A stretch of DNA of 64,000 bases, from the NCBI RefSeq assembly GCF_026262505.1, contig NC_067204.1, forward strand, positions 2,203,797-2,267,796, read 5' to 3'. Shown piece by piece: positions 1-10,530 of the stretch. This stretch comes from Trichomonas vaginalis G3. Its lineage: Eukaryota > Parabasalia > Trichomonadida > Trichomonadidae. The notes beneath the pieces are model-generated. The model did no database searches. It had not been told where the DNA came from and saw only the letters and a list, made by a program, of their open reading frames with translations. The position numbers were made by a program, and so were the translations under genes. How positions within the stretch are numbered: position 1 is the stretch's first letter; each line of letters begins with the position of its first letter.

Positions 1-51
1 TATGTGCTTCTTAAAATGTCTCACAAAAATTTTATTATAAAATTATATACA

Positions 52-216
52 ATATTAAAAATCCCACAACATTTTTTACTTTACATAATCGTACCTCCTC
101 GATGATTAATTTCCCCTCAATTTCTATCGTTGACCGAACTTAGCATGCAACAATTATACATAATTGGAATACGCGTATTGACTTTGGATGCAACAATGTT
201 GTGGGATTTTTAATAT
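52..216. repeat. Small terminal-inverted-repeat element (MITE-like)
   Basis: A perfect 21-bp inverted repeat lies at 52-72 and 196-216 (outer end ATATTAAAAATCCC, inner end CACAACAT), enclosing about 120 bp with no reading frame. This arrangement is what a short non-autonomous DNA element looks like. I see no clear target-site duplication. CCCACAA-type motifs recur near 31425 and 37662, but I could not show that they belong to the same family. The rest of 1-392 has no gene; the opposite partner of H2B (often H2A in trichomonads) is not seen before the window edge. Confidence 0.45.
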
Positions 217-392
217 GCTGACAAATCCGATCTTTAAATAATTATGTGCGATCCTTGATCTATTTTCATAGAATCAAGTGATTTGGAGTGATAAAATTAC
301 TGTTTGTGCCGTAGATTGTTTTTAAATATCAAATATGAAAAGAATGAATGAATACCATTCAGGATATTATTTTGCCATTTTAGACCATTGAA

Positions 393-429
393 TTTTTGGC
401 GCCATCAATTGAATAATTTGGCGCCAAAA
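393..429 (+). promoter_or_regulatory. Paired E2F-consensus motifs upstream of histone H2B
   Basis: TTTGGCGC occurs at 395-402 and again at 417-424; the second copy is part of a perfect palindrome, TTTGGCGCCAAA (417-428). Both match the E2F/DP consensus TTTSSCGC, and they lie 20-55 bp upstream of the H2B ATG. S-phase control of histone genes by E2F is known in animals and plants; extension to this organism is inference, supported by an E2F-like gene at 23612-24358. Confidence 0.5.
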
Positions 430-449
430 CCGAAAATCATGATTTTAGA

Positions 450-839
450 ATGTCTTCCAAGAAGCCAGCCTCTAAAACACCAACCGAGAAGAAGCCAGCC
501 GTCGAGGGCGTCGATGCTGCCAACGCTGCCAAGCAAGACAAGAAGCTCCGCCACAAGAAGCGTGCTGAAACATTCTCATCCTACATCTTCAAGGTTCTTA
601 AGCAGGTCCACCCAGATATCGGTATCTCCAACAAGGCTATGATGGTCATGAACTCTTTCGTTACAGATATCTTCGAACGTATCGCTCAGGAAGGTGCACG
701 CCTTGTCGATATGAACGAACGTAACACACTTGGTTCTCGCGAAGTCCAGACAGCCGTTCGTCTTGTTCTTCCAGGCGATCTTGCCAAGCATGCCGTCTCT
801 GAAGGTGGCAAGGCTGTCGCCAAGTTCAACGCTGAGTAA
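450..839 (+). CDS. Histone H2B
   Basis: Core histone of 129 residues, the usual H2B length. It pairs with H2A in the nucleosome. A Lys/Pro/Ala-rich tail (residues 1-35) precedes a classic H2B histone fold with the motifs [40 protein letters not shown] and [17 protein letters not shown], ending in a helix with [12 protein letters not shown]. Codon use is C/T-ending and much less AT-rich than its surroundings, typical of a strongly expressed gene. The ATG at 450 is the first in frame. The stop lies in TAAA, the tetranucleotide known as the trichomonad 3'-end signal. Two E2F-type motifs lie just upstream. The family call is certain; strong S-phase expression is inferred. The 320 bp downstream to 1156 hold no gene I can support. 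Confidence 0.97.
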   Translation: MSSKKPASKTPTEKKPAVEGVDAANAAKQDKKLRHKKRAETFSSYIFKVLKQVHPDIGISNKAMMVMNSFVTDIFERIAQEGARLVDMNERNTLGSREVQTAVRLVLPGDLAKHAVSEGGKAVAKFNAE

Positions 840-1156
840 ACATTATTACTGTATTCCGCTTTAAACTAAAAATTTTTTATCCAATTTATGATATACCTTA
901 GAAGGAAAATACATATTAAAAGGAAATTGTATTTGGTAATTAAACATTCTCCTTTGTACATGCTATATTAGCAATACTTTATGTAAAAAAGTTTAGTATT
1001 CAGCAAAAATGCTTTGATTATTGGAAAATGAAAATTTTCCAAAATATAAACACTTGGAAAAAAGAATGAGCTAAACAAATGTATTAGTCATAAGCTATTT
1101 CTATGAAAGAACTATTAATATTTTATTATTTCGAAAAAAACTAATAATAATTTCGT

Positions 1157-1381
1157 CTAATTGTTATCTGCCTTTTCTGCAATAGGAGATATTGGTCCAT
1201 CAATATATACAACGCGATTGTCTACAGGTTTCTCGCGGAAGCAGCAAATTGTAAAAACAATTGCAAAAATAAGCAATGAAAATCCTGTTCCAAGAGTTAT
1301 TCCTACAATGGGCCATGTGAGCTTGGATTTTCCATCGGAATCTGAGAAGCTGAAAAGGGCAAATAAAAACAATAGAAGCAT
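1157..1381 (-). CDS. Small single-pass membrane protein, or 3' relic of a surface protein
   Basis: Counting from the first ATG (1381) the product is 74 residues: a hydrophobic leader (MLLLFLFALFSFS), a short polar stretch, one transmembrane segment (roughly IVGITLGTGFSLLIFAIVFTI), then CCFREKP and a short acidic tail. Leader, one membrane span and a short cytoplasmic tail are the layout of the ends of trichomonad type I surface proteins, so it may be a tiny membrane protein or the remains of a larger one. The frame runs further upstream but without an ATG, and no initiator motif is visible. An opposite-strand frame of similar length looks less protein-like. No function can be named. Confidence 0.35.
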   Translation of the reverse strand: MLLLFLFALFSFSDSDGKSKLTWPIVGITLGTGFSLLIFAIVFTICCFREKPVDNRVVYIDGPISPIAEKADNN

Positions 1382-1764
1382 CAAAAAAAAATTTTTAAAA
1401 GAATTACAGGTGTAAACCAACTATTACCGGCGCATAATTGTTATTATTAGCTATGTATTTCAACGCAAAGCTACTATAAATTCAAAGCCAGAGGCATTCA
1501 AGATTTTGAAATTCCTAATCAATATTTGTTAAAATAAATCCTTTTTCACCTTTGTAATTGAATCCAGCTATAGTGTTTCCTCTATGAGATAATTATCTGT
1601 ACTGTTGGGGTCATGTTTTCATCAAGGATTCTCTAGGTTAATTATTTTTCCGTTCCTTATTTAAAAATTGAAAACAATTGAATTAAATAATGGAAATATT
1701 AAAAAACAAAATCATTGTTGATTTAAATAGAATTTAATTTAAAAATATTAATCTTCACAGCCTC

Positions 1765-3387
1765 ATGAAACAAAATCTTTTGTCTCAGAAAAAAATTCAG
1801 AATCTTCTCAAACACACCCGTAAATTAATGATTTTTTGTTTATTTGTCAATCGGATCTTTTCCTTTCAGCAAGATGAACTTCTGGTTGGAGGTGCATCAT
1901 GCAAAAGAAACCTATTTTGGTCTCAATCTGTGCCTGGTATTCAAACATGTCAAACACGTAAATTGAAACCTTTAAAACGTTGCTTTGGGGAAAGAAAGCA
2001 GAGTGTATTATTAACAGATATAGCAAATGAAAGTAATTCGCATTGTTTTTGTTCATTTACTCCAAAAGAAAAAATACAAATTAAATATTTAGCAGAAGAG
2101 GACTCCTATCTAACTTTTTACTATCGAAATACTACTACGCAAGTTAAGATGTTTAATATAACTCAAAATGATATGCAAATTTACACTCAATACCACTTGG
2201 TCGTTGATAATTCTAGCAATTTAGTTTCGATTTCTCCAAAAAGCCCAAAATCAATCAATTTAGATGAAAATATTAGTTTCTCATTTACTATTGAACGAAA
2301 TTCGACACATTTAATTAAATTACAAAATCATCCTAATTATTTCACGACAAAAGTACTCATTATCTTACTATTTGTTTTAGTACTGTTTGTGTTCTTTGGA
2401 ATTCAGATACTCAGACATCAAAATCAGAATATTTCCTATCAAACAATTTCCCAAATATGGAGACAGCCAGATTTTTCTGCAATCGAACTCGCGGTGACAA
2501 CATATGGCATAGGTGTTATATGTTCTTGTATTGTTTATCTATCATTACTACCTACAAAACAAGAACATTTTCTAAAAATTATCAATTCTGGTATGGTAGG
2601 GTTCATTTTGCCATCAATAATAAGAGTAGTTCTTTCAAAGTATATAGGAGAATATCGAAATACAGTTCATTTATCATTTGCTCCAATGATTTATAATATA
2701 TTTTTCATTCTTCCTTTATCTGGAGCCAACTGGTTTGGATCTATATTTTACAAGTCATTAAGAGGATATGGAGGTCATCTTTCCCTACTTATTTCGTTTA
2801 TTTTATCTTCATTAATGGTATTTGTTTGTAAAATATCAGGAAGAATAGGAAAACGCATAAAAATCAACCAAAGAACAGATACTTCCATCCTGATCGAGCG
2901 TCCAAGGCAAGAATTATGCAGATTTTCTTATAGAGAAATTATTTCAATATTTTGTTATGTTATAGTCGGATATTTAGTTGGACAAGATATACTTAGATGT
3001 GCTTATGAATATTATTTATTGAACATGCCTCTAGATGTTCATTTTATTATAGATAGAGTTATTATTTTTATTTTCGCTTCCTCGACGATTGCAGGTATCA
3101 GAACATTTATAATATACAAATACGATATTCCTGCTTCATGGATGTCAGGAAATGTTACACAAAACTTTTTACTTGCATTAACTGTCGGAATGAGAGAAGT
3201 TGTGCGATTATTTGTAGATCTATTGTATAATTATCACTTTGAAGCTAGCGTGTACTACGCAACTTGCGTAATGTCTACAATTGGACTTGTTATTGGAATT
3301 GGCGCTGGTTTCTCATTGATTATATCGTTTATTATAACGTTTGCTGTTTTTAATAGAGATGATGTTCAAGTACTTGAAACGGAATAA
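1765..3387 (+). CDS. Polytopic membrane protein, possibly a divergent TM9/EMP70 family member
   Basis: 540 residues. After a signal-like stretch (LMIFCLFVNRIFSF, about residues 21-34) comes a roughly 155-residue hydrophilic domain with several possible N-glycosylation sites, then a first membrane span near residue 195 and about eight further hydrophobic segments to the C-terminus. A long lumenal domain followed by nine spans is the plan of the TM9SF (nonaspanin) family of Golgi/endosomal proteins, and ISQIWRQPDFSAIELAVTTY resembles the TM9 segment before its second span. Similarity is weak, so the family is tentative. The ATG at 1765 follows TCACA by about 10 nt, an acceptable trichomonad initiator. 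The protein is noticeably A/T-codon rich. The gap before it (1382-1764) shows nothing. Confidence 0.5.
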   Translation: MKQNLLSQKKIQNLLKHTRKLMIFCLFVNRIFSFQQDELLVGGASCKRNLFWSQSVPGIQTCQTRKLKPLKRCFGERKQSVLLTDIANESNSHCFCSFTPKEKIQIKYLAEEDSYLTFYYRNTTTQVKMFNITQNDMQIYTQYHLVVDNSSNLVSISPKSPKSINLDENISFSFTIERNSTHLIKLQNHPNYFTTKVLIILLFVLVLFVFFGIQILRHQNQNISYQTISQIWRQPDFSAIELAVTTYGIGVICSCIVYLSLLPTKQEHFLKIINSGMVGFILPSIIRVVLSKYIGEYRNTVHLSFAPMIYNIFFILPLSGANWFGSIFYKSLRGYGGHLSLLISFILSSLMVFVCKISGRIGKRIKINQRTDTSILIERPRQELCRFSYREIISIFCYVIVGYLVGQDILRCAYEYYLLNMPLDVHFIIDRVIIFIFASSTIAGIRTFIIYKYDIPASWMSGNVTQNFLLALTVGMREVVRLFVDLLYNYHFEASVYYATCVMSTIGLVIGIGAGFSLIISFIITFAVFNRDDVQVLETE

Positions 3388-3799
3388 ATAAAAGTATATA
3401 TTTTTATATGGATTTTTGGGACTTTGAAAAATATTTTTTTCTATTGAAAACGATTATTTTTAATTGAAAATTGTGTTTACAAAAAAAATTACAATAACTA
3501 TTAATTAAAATCATCTATCATTCCATATTTTTTATATAATACGCGCCCGTAAAAGTTATGTAAAACAATATTTGGCAATTTGTCAATTCTGGATATGTTA
3601 TTGTTTTCTCTGTTCTTGTGCATCCCATATTTTCCATTTAGAATTGCTCGTTATGAAAAATAGCTTCGAATCGAAAGAATTCGAAACGAATAAACTTTTA
3701 AACCAGCATAGTTCTATGCCATGATGTTACTCCTTTAGTTATTAAATAATTAAACGATGAAAAATCGAGAAATTCTACAACATAAAAAAAAATAATTCA
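3388..3799. other. Intergenic, no gene seen
   Basis: AT-rich spacer between two same-strand genes. I see no RNA gene, repeat or convincing promoter motif besides ordinary A and T runs. Confidence 0.6.
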
Positions 3800-5233
3800 A
3801 TGAGTGACGAAAGTGATAGCGATCCAGCATCAGGGTTAGATTTAAAATCAGTGACGAAAAACTTTGCAACAGATAGAGCAACAAATTCAATCAAAATTCG
3901 CCGTTCAATGCTTGGTCATTTATCTAAATATGGCACAGATTCAGATGTTTCATCACCATCAAGTCAAGAAGATCAGCTTGCCGTAATAGCAAACATCGCA
4001 CAGACTAAATTTTCGCCTGAAATCATTCAATCTAACTTTGAATCAGGAAATGCAGATTTAACTCAATTCACATGTGACTTAGCTTTGTTCATGAAGATGC
4101 ACCCGGATGTTTCTATTATTACAGACCCAGAGCAAGTAGAATTAATAGTCAATGCCCTTGGATATTTCACAGATTCGGTTGGTATATCAAATTTTTTATA
4201 CTTAATCATCATCCTTTCTTCGAAATTCGACAACGAAATCGTGGATAGCGGCTTTTTTTTCATGGTCAGAGACGAAACTTTTCAAAATTTCCCAATGGAA
4301 GTTCTTGAGTTTTATCAGACAATCTCCCTTGAATCTAAATACTGCCACAACGCAATTCTGTGCACAGGAATACTCTACGATATCGTTCAACTTTATCAAT
4401 CGACATCAGAAGAGAAGATCATAATACAAGCAGCGAAAACATTCGAAACAATTATGTCTATATCTACAAATGAAGATGCCGACTCAATACGTGATTTAAT
4501 TCCTGATATCGTTAATATGTTATCAAATCCTTGCGCAGAAGCAGTTACCAACATACTCCATGCCATTGTCGATCTGTTAAGAATCTCTACGTCGTTTATT
4601 ACCCTATTTTTCGGAGCAAAATTACACGAAATTATTGCCCAATTGATGCCAATGCCCCAGCTCTCTAAACCCTGCTTGGACATACTCGGATCTATGTGTG
4701 TATGCTCCGACAAGCAGTTTCCGCTGCTCTTTCCCTTAGTTGAGATCGCATGTCAGTTAATCGGGGGTGATTTCACCGGGGATGTGTACTGGACACTTAT
4801 GAATGCCTTGGACAGTTGTCCGATCATGATTTTACCGTTCATCGACAACAATTTCATGACAAATACTGCCCAAATCCTCAATAATTCGGCATATTCTGTC
4901 ATGAGGGAGGTTGCATGTTTCGTTGCGACCCTTCTTGTCGTTGCTCCCATTGCTGAACTCAAAAATATTTTATCTCATAATATTATTTTGCCGATTATTG
5001 ATATGCTTGACTGCGGAGAGCCTCCTCTCATTCTCCGCTGCTTGGATGGACTGAAGAAAGTGGTCATGGCCGCTTACAATGACACTTCAATCATTGATTC
5101 AACTCCAGACTTGTTCCAGAGCGACGAACTCGAGGAAGCACTCGAAAGACTCCACGAAATAGAAGACCCAAGAATTAATTCAAGGGCAATGCAGCTTATT
5201 TCGGATCTGGAAACTCTCAAAAAGTCAAATTAA
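3800..5233 (+). CDS. Armadillo-repeat-like protein (paralogue of the gene at 26212)
   Basis: 477 residues. A Ser/Asp-rich, disordered N-terminus with a basic patch (KIRRSMLGHLSKYG, about 32-45) precedes roughly 400 residues of hydrophobic helical repeats that read as ARM/HEAT repeats, e.g. IRDLIPDIVNMLSNPCAEAV and AVTNILHAIVDLL. Layout and phrases match the protein at 26212-27582: disordered basic start, then repeats containing I-P-x-I-V-x-M-L-S and C-L-D. Importin-alpha has a comparable design (basic N-terminus plus ARM repeats), but I do not see the conserved importin Trp/Asn ladder, so I do not call it that. The likely role is a protein-binding scaffold in cytoplasm or nucleus. The first ATG is used. 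Confidence 0.75.
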   Translation: MSDESDSDPASGLDLKSVTKNFATDRATNSIKIRRSMLGHLSKYGTDSDVSSPSSQEDQLAVIANIAQTKFSPEIIQSNFESGNADLTQFTCDLALFMKMHPDVSIITDPEQVELIVNALGYFTDSVGISNFLYLIIILSSKFDNEIVDSGFFFMVRDETFQNFPMEVLEFYQTISLESKYCHNAILCTGILYDIVQLYQSTSEEKIIIQAAKTFETIMSISTNEDADSIRDLIPDIVNMLSNPCAEAVTNILHAIVDLLRISTSFITLFFGAKLHEIIAQLMPMPQLSKPCLDILGSMCVCSDKQFPLLFPLVEIACQLIGGDFTGDVYWTLMNALDSCPIMILPFIDNNFMTNTAQILNNSAYSVMREVACFVATLLVVAPIAELKNILSHNIILPIIDMLDCGEPPLILRCLDGLKKVVMAAYNDTSIIDSTPDLFQSDELEEALERLHEIEDPRINSRAMQLISDLETLKKSN

Positions 5234-5839
5234 TATTTTATTTATCTCTTTATTTGTGAATAAATGTTATTTATATCTCTCGTGTAAATATGAGTTATGC
5301 GTTTGCTTTTTTAAATATAAGTTTTATATGTTTTTGGAAATTTCTTCAATTATCTTTGATTCAATTCTTAATTTAGGATTGTTCATAATCACATTAAATA
5401 TTTGCAGCATTATGTAACAATTCATAGATAGCCACTAGATAATAAAGGATTATCTAACATTTTTAATCAAAATACACTTTATAATGTGTGCGTTTCGGAC
5501 AATTTTTATTAGAAATCAATGAATTTCACTCATTAAATCAACTCATTTTGGTTTAACATTGTTTATATCTTTGTATGGAGCTGATAGTTTTCAAGATCAT
5601 TGCATTCTTTCATTATACTATATCATTTCAAAATTCAAAACATCTATTTATTGGTGTTGCTTGTAAATATGAATAGTTCATTCGTGAAAATGGTAAAATA
5701 TGATCAAAAATTGTGAAAATATGAAAAATTAAGTTTATGTTTAAAAATTGAATGCTTTATAAATTGGTCATTCAAAATATAATCTATAATATATATTCAA
5801 ATAATTTGTTTTTGGAAAAAATTAAAAAAATAAATTTTC
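5234..5839. other. Intergenic between convergent genes
   Basis: About 600 bp of AT-rich sequence separating the 3' ends of two convergent genes. No coding frame, repeat or RNA gene is apparent. Confidence 0.6.
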
Positions 5840-7141
5840 TTAAAGGTTAGAAGTGTCAACATCCATTGTTGCTGGTGCCTCATCAGGTATCATAGCCTCC
5901 TGGAGGTCTTCACCTGCGTTAATTGCGAGAGAAACAGGAAGATTGTTTGCAAGGAAGAAAATTGTGATAAAGTTAGCGTTGAGAATGTAGAGAACATCAG
6001 CAGCGAATGATAAACCAAGTTGTTGTCTCGGGCAGAAGAATCTGAGGAAGACACGTAAAATATCGAAGCATTCTATGTAAATGCAGGCCAATTCTGTAAG
6101 AATAAGTGTATAATCGTTGATAATCTGGATGTTGGCGACACCTAAAACGCAAATTGAGAAGATAATCAAGTGCATCGAGATTGTAATGATGTAAATCGGG
6201 ATTTTCCAAACGCTTTCGGAAAGGAAGATCGAGGAAGCATTAAGAGGAGCGTAGGAGGTGGCAATTGATGAAAGAACAATGACCACGCAGAGACCAAATG
6301 CGATAACTCCGGAAATGATCCAGCTTCCGAAGATTCTGTTGGCCCATCCGTTTGTAAGACCATTGAACAAGGCCATGATGAACATTATGAAGACAATGTG
6401 GAAAATTTCTGGCATAATGTCGTAAATGTTCGAAAACCATGAGGCTGCGTAGTACTTAAAAAGAAGCCATGGTCCATCAATGCATACAGCAGCGATGGCG
6501 AGGTATAAAACTCCCCAATGATCAGGACGAGACGGATATAACCTTCTTGGAACGACGAAAATGAGAACAATGACAAGAGCAACGGTCATTGCGGAGATAA
6601 GGATGAAGAATGCAATGGAAATTCCCGAGTTAAGTGATGTACACATTAAATCAACTCTGCGGAAGATTTCAACGTCACTGCTGACGTATCCAACAAATGA
6701 AATTGCTGAAAAGTTCACGAAATTGTAGGTCATGACGTTGACTTCATCGCAAACCTTATCTTTACAGTTAACTTTACGAGAAATATTGATATCACGAATA
6801 GATATCTGCTGCATTTGCTTATTGTAAAGCCTTGTTGTGCCTCTGAATTTGATTTCAAAGTCTTTAACTTCTGATGCTGTGTAAGCTTTGAATGATAAGA
6901 CTGCAAAGGAGCTAAGGGGTGTAAAACGCTTGAATTGAGCACTATTTGCTACTGTTGTTTGAGGAATGGCTAATGCAAGATCGCTTTTAACTTGATAATT
7001 TGTATTTTTTGATGAAAACGAAACAACGCATGAAAGAACTATAAAAACAGTAAGGCAAACAATCCATGCAATTGCCTTGGGCGTTGTCATCGTCTCTAAT
7101 GGTGTTGCTTGCGTTTGCTCATCTGGAACTTTCGCACGCAT
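5840..7141 (-). CDS. Multi-pass membrane protein resembling the Wntless/TMEM181 (GOST) group
   Basis: From the ATG at 7141 the protein is 433 residues: a cytoplasmic N-terminus, one membrane span (AIAWIVCLTVFIVLSCVVSF), a roughly 130-residue lumenal beta-type domain with two Cys pairs, then seven hydrophobic segments and an acidic tail. The start of the seven-span bundle (PSRPDHWGVLYLAIAAVCI followed by DGPWLLFKYY) has the position and character of the W-x-x-x-Y-L...P-W/F region of Wntless/TMEM181-type proteins, which are Golgi-to-surface trafficking factors. The assignment rests on topology and this segment only. An in-frame ATG at 7216 would add 25 residues, partly hydrophobic; I prefer 7141 because it leaves a conventional signal-anchor. 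The region upstream to 7407 holds only weak frames. Confidence 0.6.
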   Translation of the reverse strand: MRAKVPDEQTQATPLETMTTPKAIAWIVCLTVFIVLSCVVSFSSKNTNYQVKSDLALAIPQTTVANSAQFKRFTPLSSFAVLSFKAYTASEVKDFEIKFRGTTRLYNKQMQQISIRDINISRKVNCKDKVCDEVNVMTYNFVNFSAISFVGYVSSDVEIFRRVDLMCTSLNSGISIAFFILISAMTVALVIVLIFVVPRRLYPSRPDHWGVLYLAIAAVCIDGPWLLFKYYAASWFSNIYDIMPEIFHIVFIMFIMALFNGLTNGWANRIFGSWIISGVIAFGLCVVIVLSSIATSYAPLNASSIFLSESVWKIPIYIITISMHLIIFSICVLGVANIQIINDYTLILTELACIYIECFDILRVFLRFFCPRQQLGLSFAADVLYILNANFITIFFLANNLPVSLAINAGEDLQEAMIPDEAPATMDVDTSNL

Positions 7142-7216
7142 TTTCGATGAAAATCTGAGAACGATGATGATCAATTCAATTCTTATAAATATCGGATTTC
7201 TGTAATTCAACAACAT

Positions 7217-8446
7217 TCAATTGCTTTTTGAGTAATGGAAAAAATCTTCAAATGAGAAAATAATTGAAAGGAAATCGAAGACATTTTGGAACTTCTGACT
7301 CTATTGATGGGAATTAATGTGTAGCTTGTATTTTGGTTCTTGGTTGTATTTCGGTTGTGGAATTCAGAATTTGCGAATAATTCGATATTGCAAAATCCAA
7401 TATACATATTTGAAGTTATAGGATTTGGAAATTAAGCTATATTGCATCTTTTCTGATTGTTTCTAATTATTCTATTGCCAGATCTTTATTTTTAAAAAAA
7501 AAAACAATATTTGTAAAAACAATATTTCATTGAATTGTTACTTGAACACTATCGGGCATTGTATATAATGGCATTTGGCATACATACGAAAGCTTATTTA
7601 TGTCAATAATCCCGACGGTATGGGAATGGGTCAACATATTTTGCTTTAATGAAATAATTAATAATATATGCAATATGTTCTAAACAAAAAGAAAGGAAAT
7701 AGGGTAATAAAGGTTCAAAATAGATAATGATGATTAGTTTTTAGCTCGTGAGTTGAGGAGTTCATTTTATTCAATAATGCAAAGCAGGATATATGAATAT
7801 CCTGGCAATTTGAGGTTATTTGATTTCGGATCAGATTAACCTTTTTCTTCAGCGACCATTTATTGATCGTTCGTTCTATACTCCTTATATGATGCATTTT
7901 GGTAATGATTTTTATTTATTTCGCCATGTTACAACATTCACTTGAAAAATAAACGATCACGGGTATATAGTAAATTTTATTGCTTGTTAGATGCTCTGTT
8001 GAACAAATACAAAATTCTGTGAAATGGTTGGGGAAAATTTTCCAATTAATGAAAAATCATGCCGATTCGGATTTTTGATGATATAGTTCAATCATTTATA
8101 TTTGAATGAATATCTTTTTATCATGATGGTTGAATGGCTGATTAATTTTTCCTCTTATTGAATTTATTTGGTCGATTGTATTTCATTTACCAGGTATACC
8201 GATTTGAATTCAACCATTATTTCAGATGGGATATTTTATTCATTTGAATAATCTTCAGAATCTTGCCAAAAATTCTGCTGAAATTGAGATGTGTATTTGA
8301 CAGGTGGAAAAATTGTTATATCAGTATGATATATCAATCAACTTCTTAATTAAAATAAAACGTGCATAAATTTCGATGGGGAAAACGATAGAAAATTTTT
8401 CATAAATACGGTATATTCTTTATATACACGAATCTTGTTCATAAAA
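7217..8446. other. Long intergenic stretch, no gene seen
   Basis: About 1.2 kb of AT-rich sequence with short A and T runs only. The frames here are short and of low-complexity composition. It ends where the repeat at 8447 begins. Confidence 0.55.
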
Positions 8447-9302
8447 TAAGGGTTTCGTTTTGCGAAAAAAACGTACAATACGCAATTTCGCTAAAAAACA
8501 TTTAGCTAGCAATTTCGACATTTGACTCCACTCAAGACGTCACTTTTTTAATTTTGCGGTATCATATTTTTGGAAAATCTTTATGAATATTATATAAAAA
8601 GTCTCTTTAATATCTATATTTCATATTTTTATCGATTTTTAAAGTTTTTGCGAAAAGTATTCAATTATTTTTGCTATTTTGTCGGGTAAATGTCAGATTT
8701 GCGACATTTTCTGATATGATATTCAGATTCTACGTTGATAATAATGCTTATAGAACCCTCTTGCTATTGTGTCAAAATTGCGAAACCGATAGCAAAAATA
8801 TCTCGCAATATCAAAATTGAGATATTGAGTGAATTATGCATTATAGAGATTAAAAATCTGATTTGTGAAAACATCTCATCAGTTTCTAGCTAATTCAAAA
8901 ACCTTTACTATCTTATTCGATTAAAATGAAAAGGGAATAGTTTCATTATGCTTTAAATGACAGCCTTATAATATAATCATAGTTTTCGCTCAATATGCAG
9001 CATTTTTTTTCGAAATCTATGGTCAATATCCTAAATACTGATTGCTTTGCATTCATATCTCTTACATTTTCTATACCCACATCACTATTCATTGCTATTC
9101 CTATCTTTTTCATTTTTGTTTGTTTCTCATAATTTCTCAAAAAACATGATAACTTGATATTTGTAAATATCATACTTTATAACGTAAATAAGAACTTGAC
9201 CTATTAAGAAAAGCAGTAATGAAAAGAAAATCTGAAATTCATAAAAATTACAAGTTTCTGATGACAATTAGCTTAATTAAACCAGGTACAAGATTATATA
9301 AT
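8447..9302. mobile_element. TIR element family A, copy 1 (3'-incomplete)
   Basis: Begins TAAGGGTTTCGTTTTG and is nearly identical (about a dozen differences by eye) to 49644-50877 once a nested insert in that copy is discounted. The matching right end (CAAAACGAAACCCTTA, seen at 51060-51075) is absent here: similarity stops at 9302 and the sequence continues as a ubiquitin-like ORF. No transposase frame is visible in either copy, so the family is non-autonomous or decayed. High similarity implies recent activity. Confidence 0.75.
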
Positions 9303-9758
9303 GGCATTGTCTTACACAACGCGATGAAGTTATCTTCATACGGTATATGTGAAAACGACAAGATTATAGCTATTCCAGAAACCTTAATGAATTCCTTAGA
9401 GTCTAGATTTCCTTGTAATCGAAAGTCAAATAATTCACAAGAAGTCGCTCGTATATTTCTTACGAACAACCCAAGTATAACTGCGGAGATAGCGCGACTT
9501 AAGGATATAAAACTTTCAAAATATGATTTTAGAGGAATATCGTTTTATAAAAATGTTCTTAAACATTTTGAAACGACTGATGCTAAGTTATCAACTCAGT
9601 GTAAAACAAAGATACCAGACAAATTCACAAAAAAAGCGTTTCCATCTAGTGAACCTTTACCGATCTTTTGGAACGCCAAAATTAGGACTCCTAGGCAGAT
9701 CCTACCAAGTAACATTGATCAGGAATATGATGTAGATAACTCATTGTTTGTTAGGTAG
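9219..9758 (+). CDS. Ubiquitin-like-fold protein overlapping a transposable element
   Basis: 179 residues from an ATG at 9219. Residues about 21-48 (IKPGTRLYNG, then LSSYGICENDKIIAI) follow the second half of a ubiquitin fold: G-x-x-L...L-x-x-Y-x-I...I/V. The first half of the fold is not present, so the domain is truncated or very divergent. The remainder is basic, with a tail PSSEPLPIFWNAKI that resembles PSSTPLPVYWTKLD in the protein at 11126-11407. The first 28 codons lie inside the family A repeat and are also present in copy 2 at 50793-50877. The gene may have lost its original 5' end to the element, or the element captured it. The ubiquitin-like call is moderate; expression is uncertain. 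Confidence 0.45.
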   Translation: MKRKSEIHKNYKFLMTISLIKPGTRLYNGIVLHNAMKLSSYGICENDKIIAIPETLMNSLESRFPCNRKSNNSQEVARIFLTNNPSITAEIARLKDIKLSKYDFRGISFYKNVLKHFETTDAKLSTQCKTKIPDKFTKKAFPSSEPLPIFWNAKIRTPRQILPSNIDQEYDVDNSLFVR

Positions 9759-10077
9759 AGTTAACTCTCATATTCTTTTTGCATTATTTTGCATTATCAT
9801 GATAAACAGTCTTTATGAACTTTATTATATATAAAACTTGTTTTTTACTATGAGGCCAGTTAATTTGATACATTAATAACTCTCTTTATTTTTTATCCGA
9901 GAGTTTCGGAAATCGCTAGTACTATAATCAGATTGTAAATGAATTATATTAATAAAATAATTATAAGTCAGTAAGATTATAATCATATTGCTAATTAAAT
10001 TTCCTTTATGAGGGCAAAATAATTTTGAAAACAAATTTTTTATCAAACAAACAGAAAGCTGAGTAGAATAACGAATG

Positions 10078-10530
10078 TCATTTGGAAAGAATAAAAATCT
10101 CTGTAGATTGAATAGATGTCATTGGCTTATCTTTCATTAAGCTATTTGATCGGAATGATTGAGCGCTCAGACTGAGAGATTTTTCAGGAACATTAATATC
10201 TCCAGCTGAACTGCAAAGAGATGCATTTGTTCCACTAATACTTTTCACCTGATTGATGATATCGATTCTTAAATTGCTTATATCTTCATTATTTGCCAAT
10301 CCATTCTGGTATTGATCATAAAGGTTTTGATATAATGAAATCACATTATCAATCTCCTCATTAGATTCGGGTTCCTCTTCTTCGGAAAAATGTTCTTTTA
10401 CCTGACTTCGTGATTTAATAAGATTTCTGATTCTTTCTTCATCCTTCTTTTCTTTTCGTTGTTTCTTTTCGAGGTCGCTTAACTTTATTGCGGTACAACT
10501 CGATAAAGGAGGGTAAAAACTTCTTCTCAT
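10078..10530 (-). CDS. Small charged, coiled-coil-type protein, unknown function
   Basis: 150 residues from ATG 10530. The N-terminal third is a highly charged helix (LSDLEKKQRKEKKDEERIRN), followed by an acidic run (FSEEEEPESNEEID), a helical segment with Leu/Tyr/Gln heptads and a Ser-rich C-terminus. Composition suggests a short coiled coil plus a disordered tail, as in small adaptor or nuclear proteins. It lies between two genes that share a PSSxPLP motif but lacks that motif itself. I do not recognise the family. Codon use is not obviously low-complexity, which favours a real gene. Confidence 0.5.
   Translation of the reverse strand: MRRSFYPPLSSCTAIKLSDLEKKQRKEKKDEERIRNLIKSRSQVKEHFSEEEEPESNEEIDNVISLYQNLYDQYQNGLANNEDISNLRIDIINQVKSISGTNASLCSSAGDINVPEKSLSLSAQSFRSNSLMKDKPMTSIQSTEIFILSK

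Noticed and set aside
1161-1415. Plus-strand ORF antisense to the small membrane protein
   Set aside because: No leader, no domain; the minus-strand frame has a coherent signal and membrane segment.
3800-5233. Importin-alpha
   Set aside because: Basic N-terminus and ARM-like repeats fit, but the conserved Trp/Asn ladder and a proper IBB domain are not seen.
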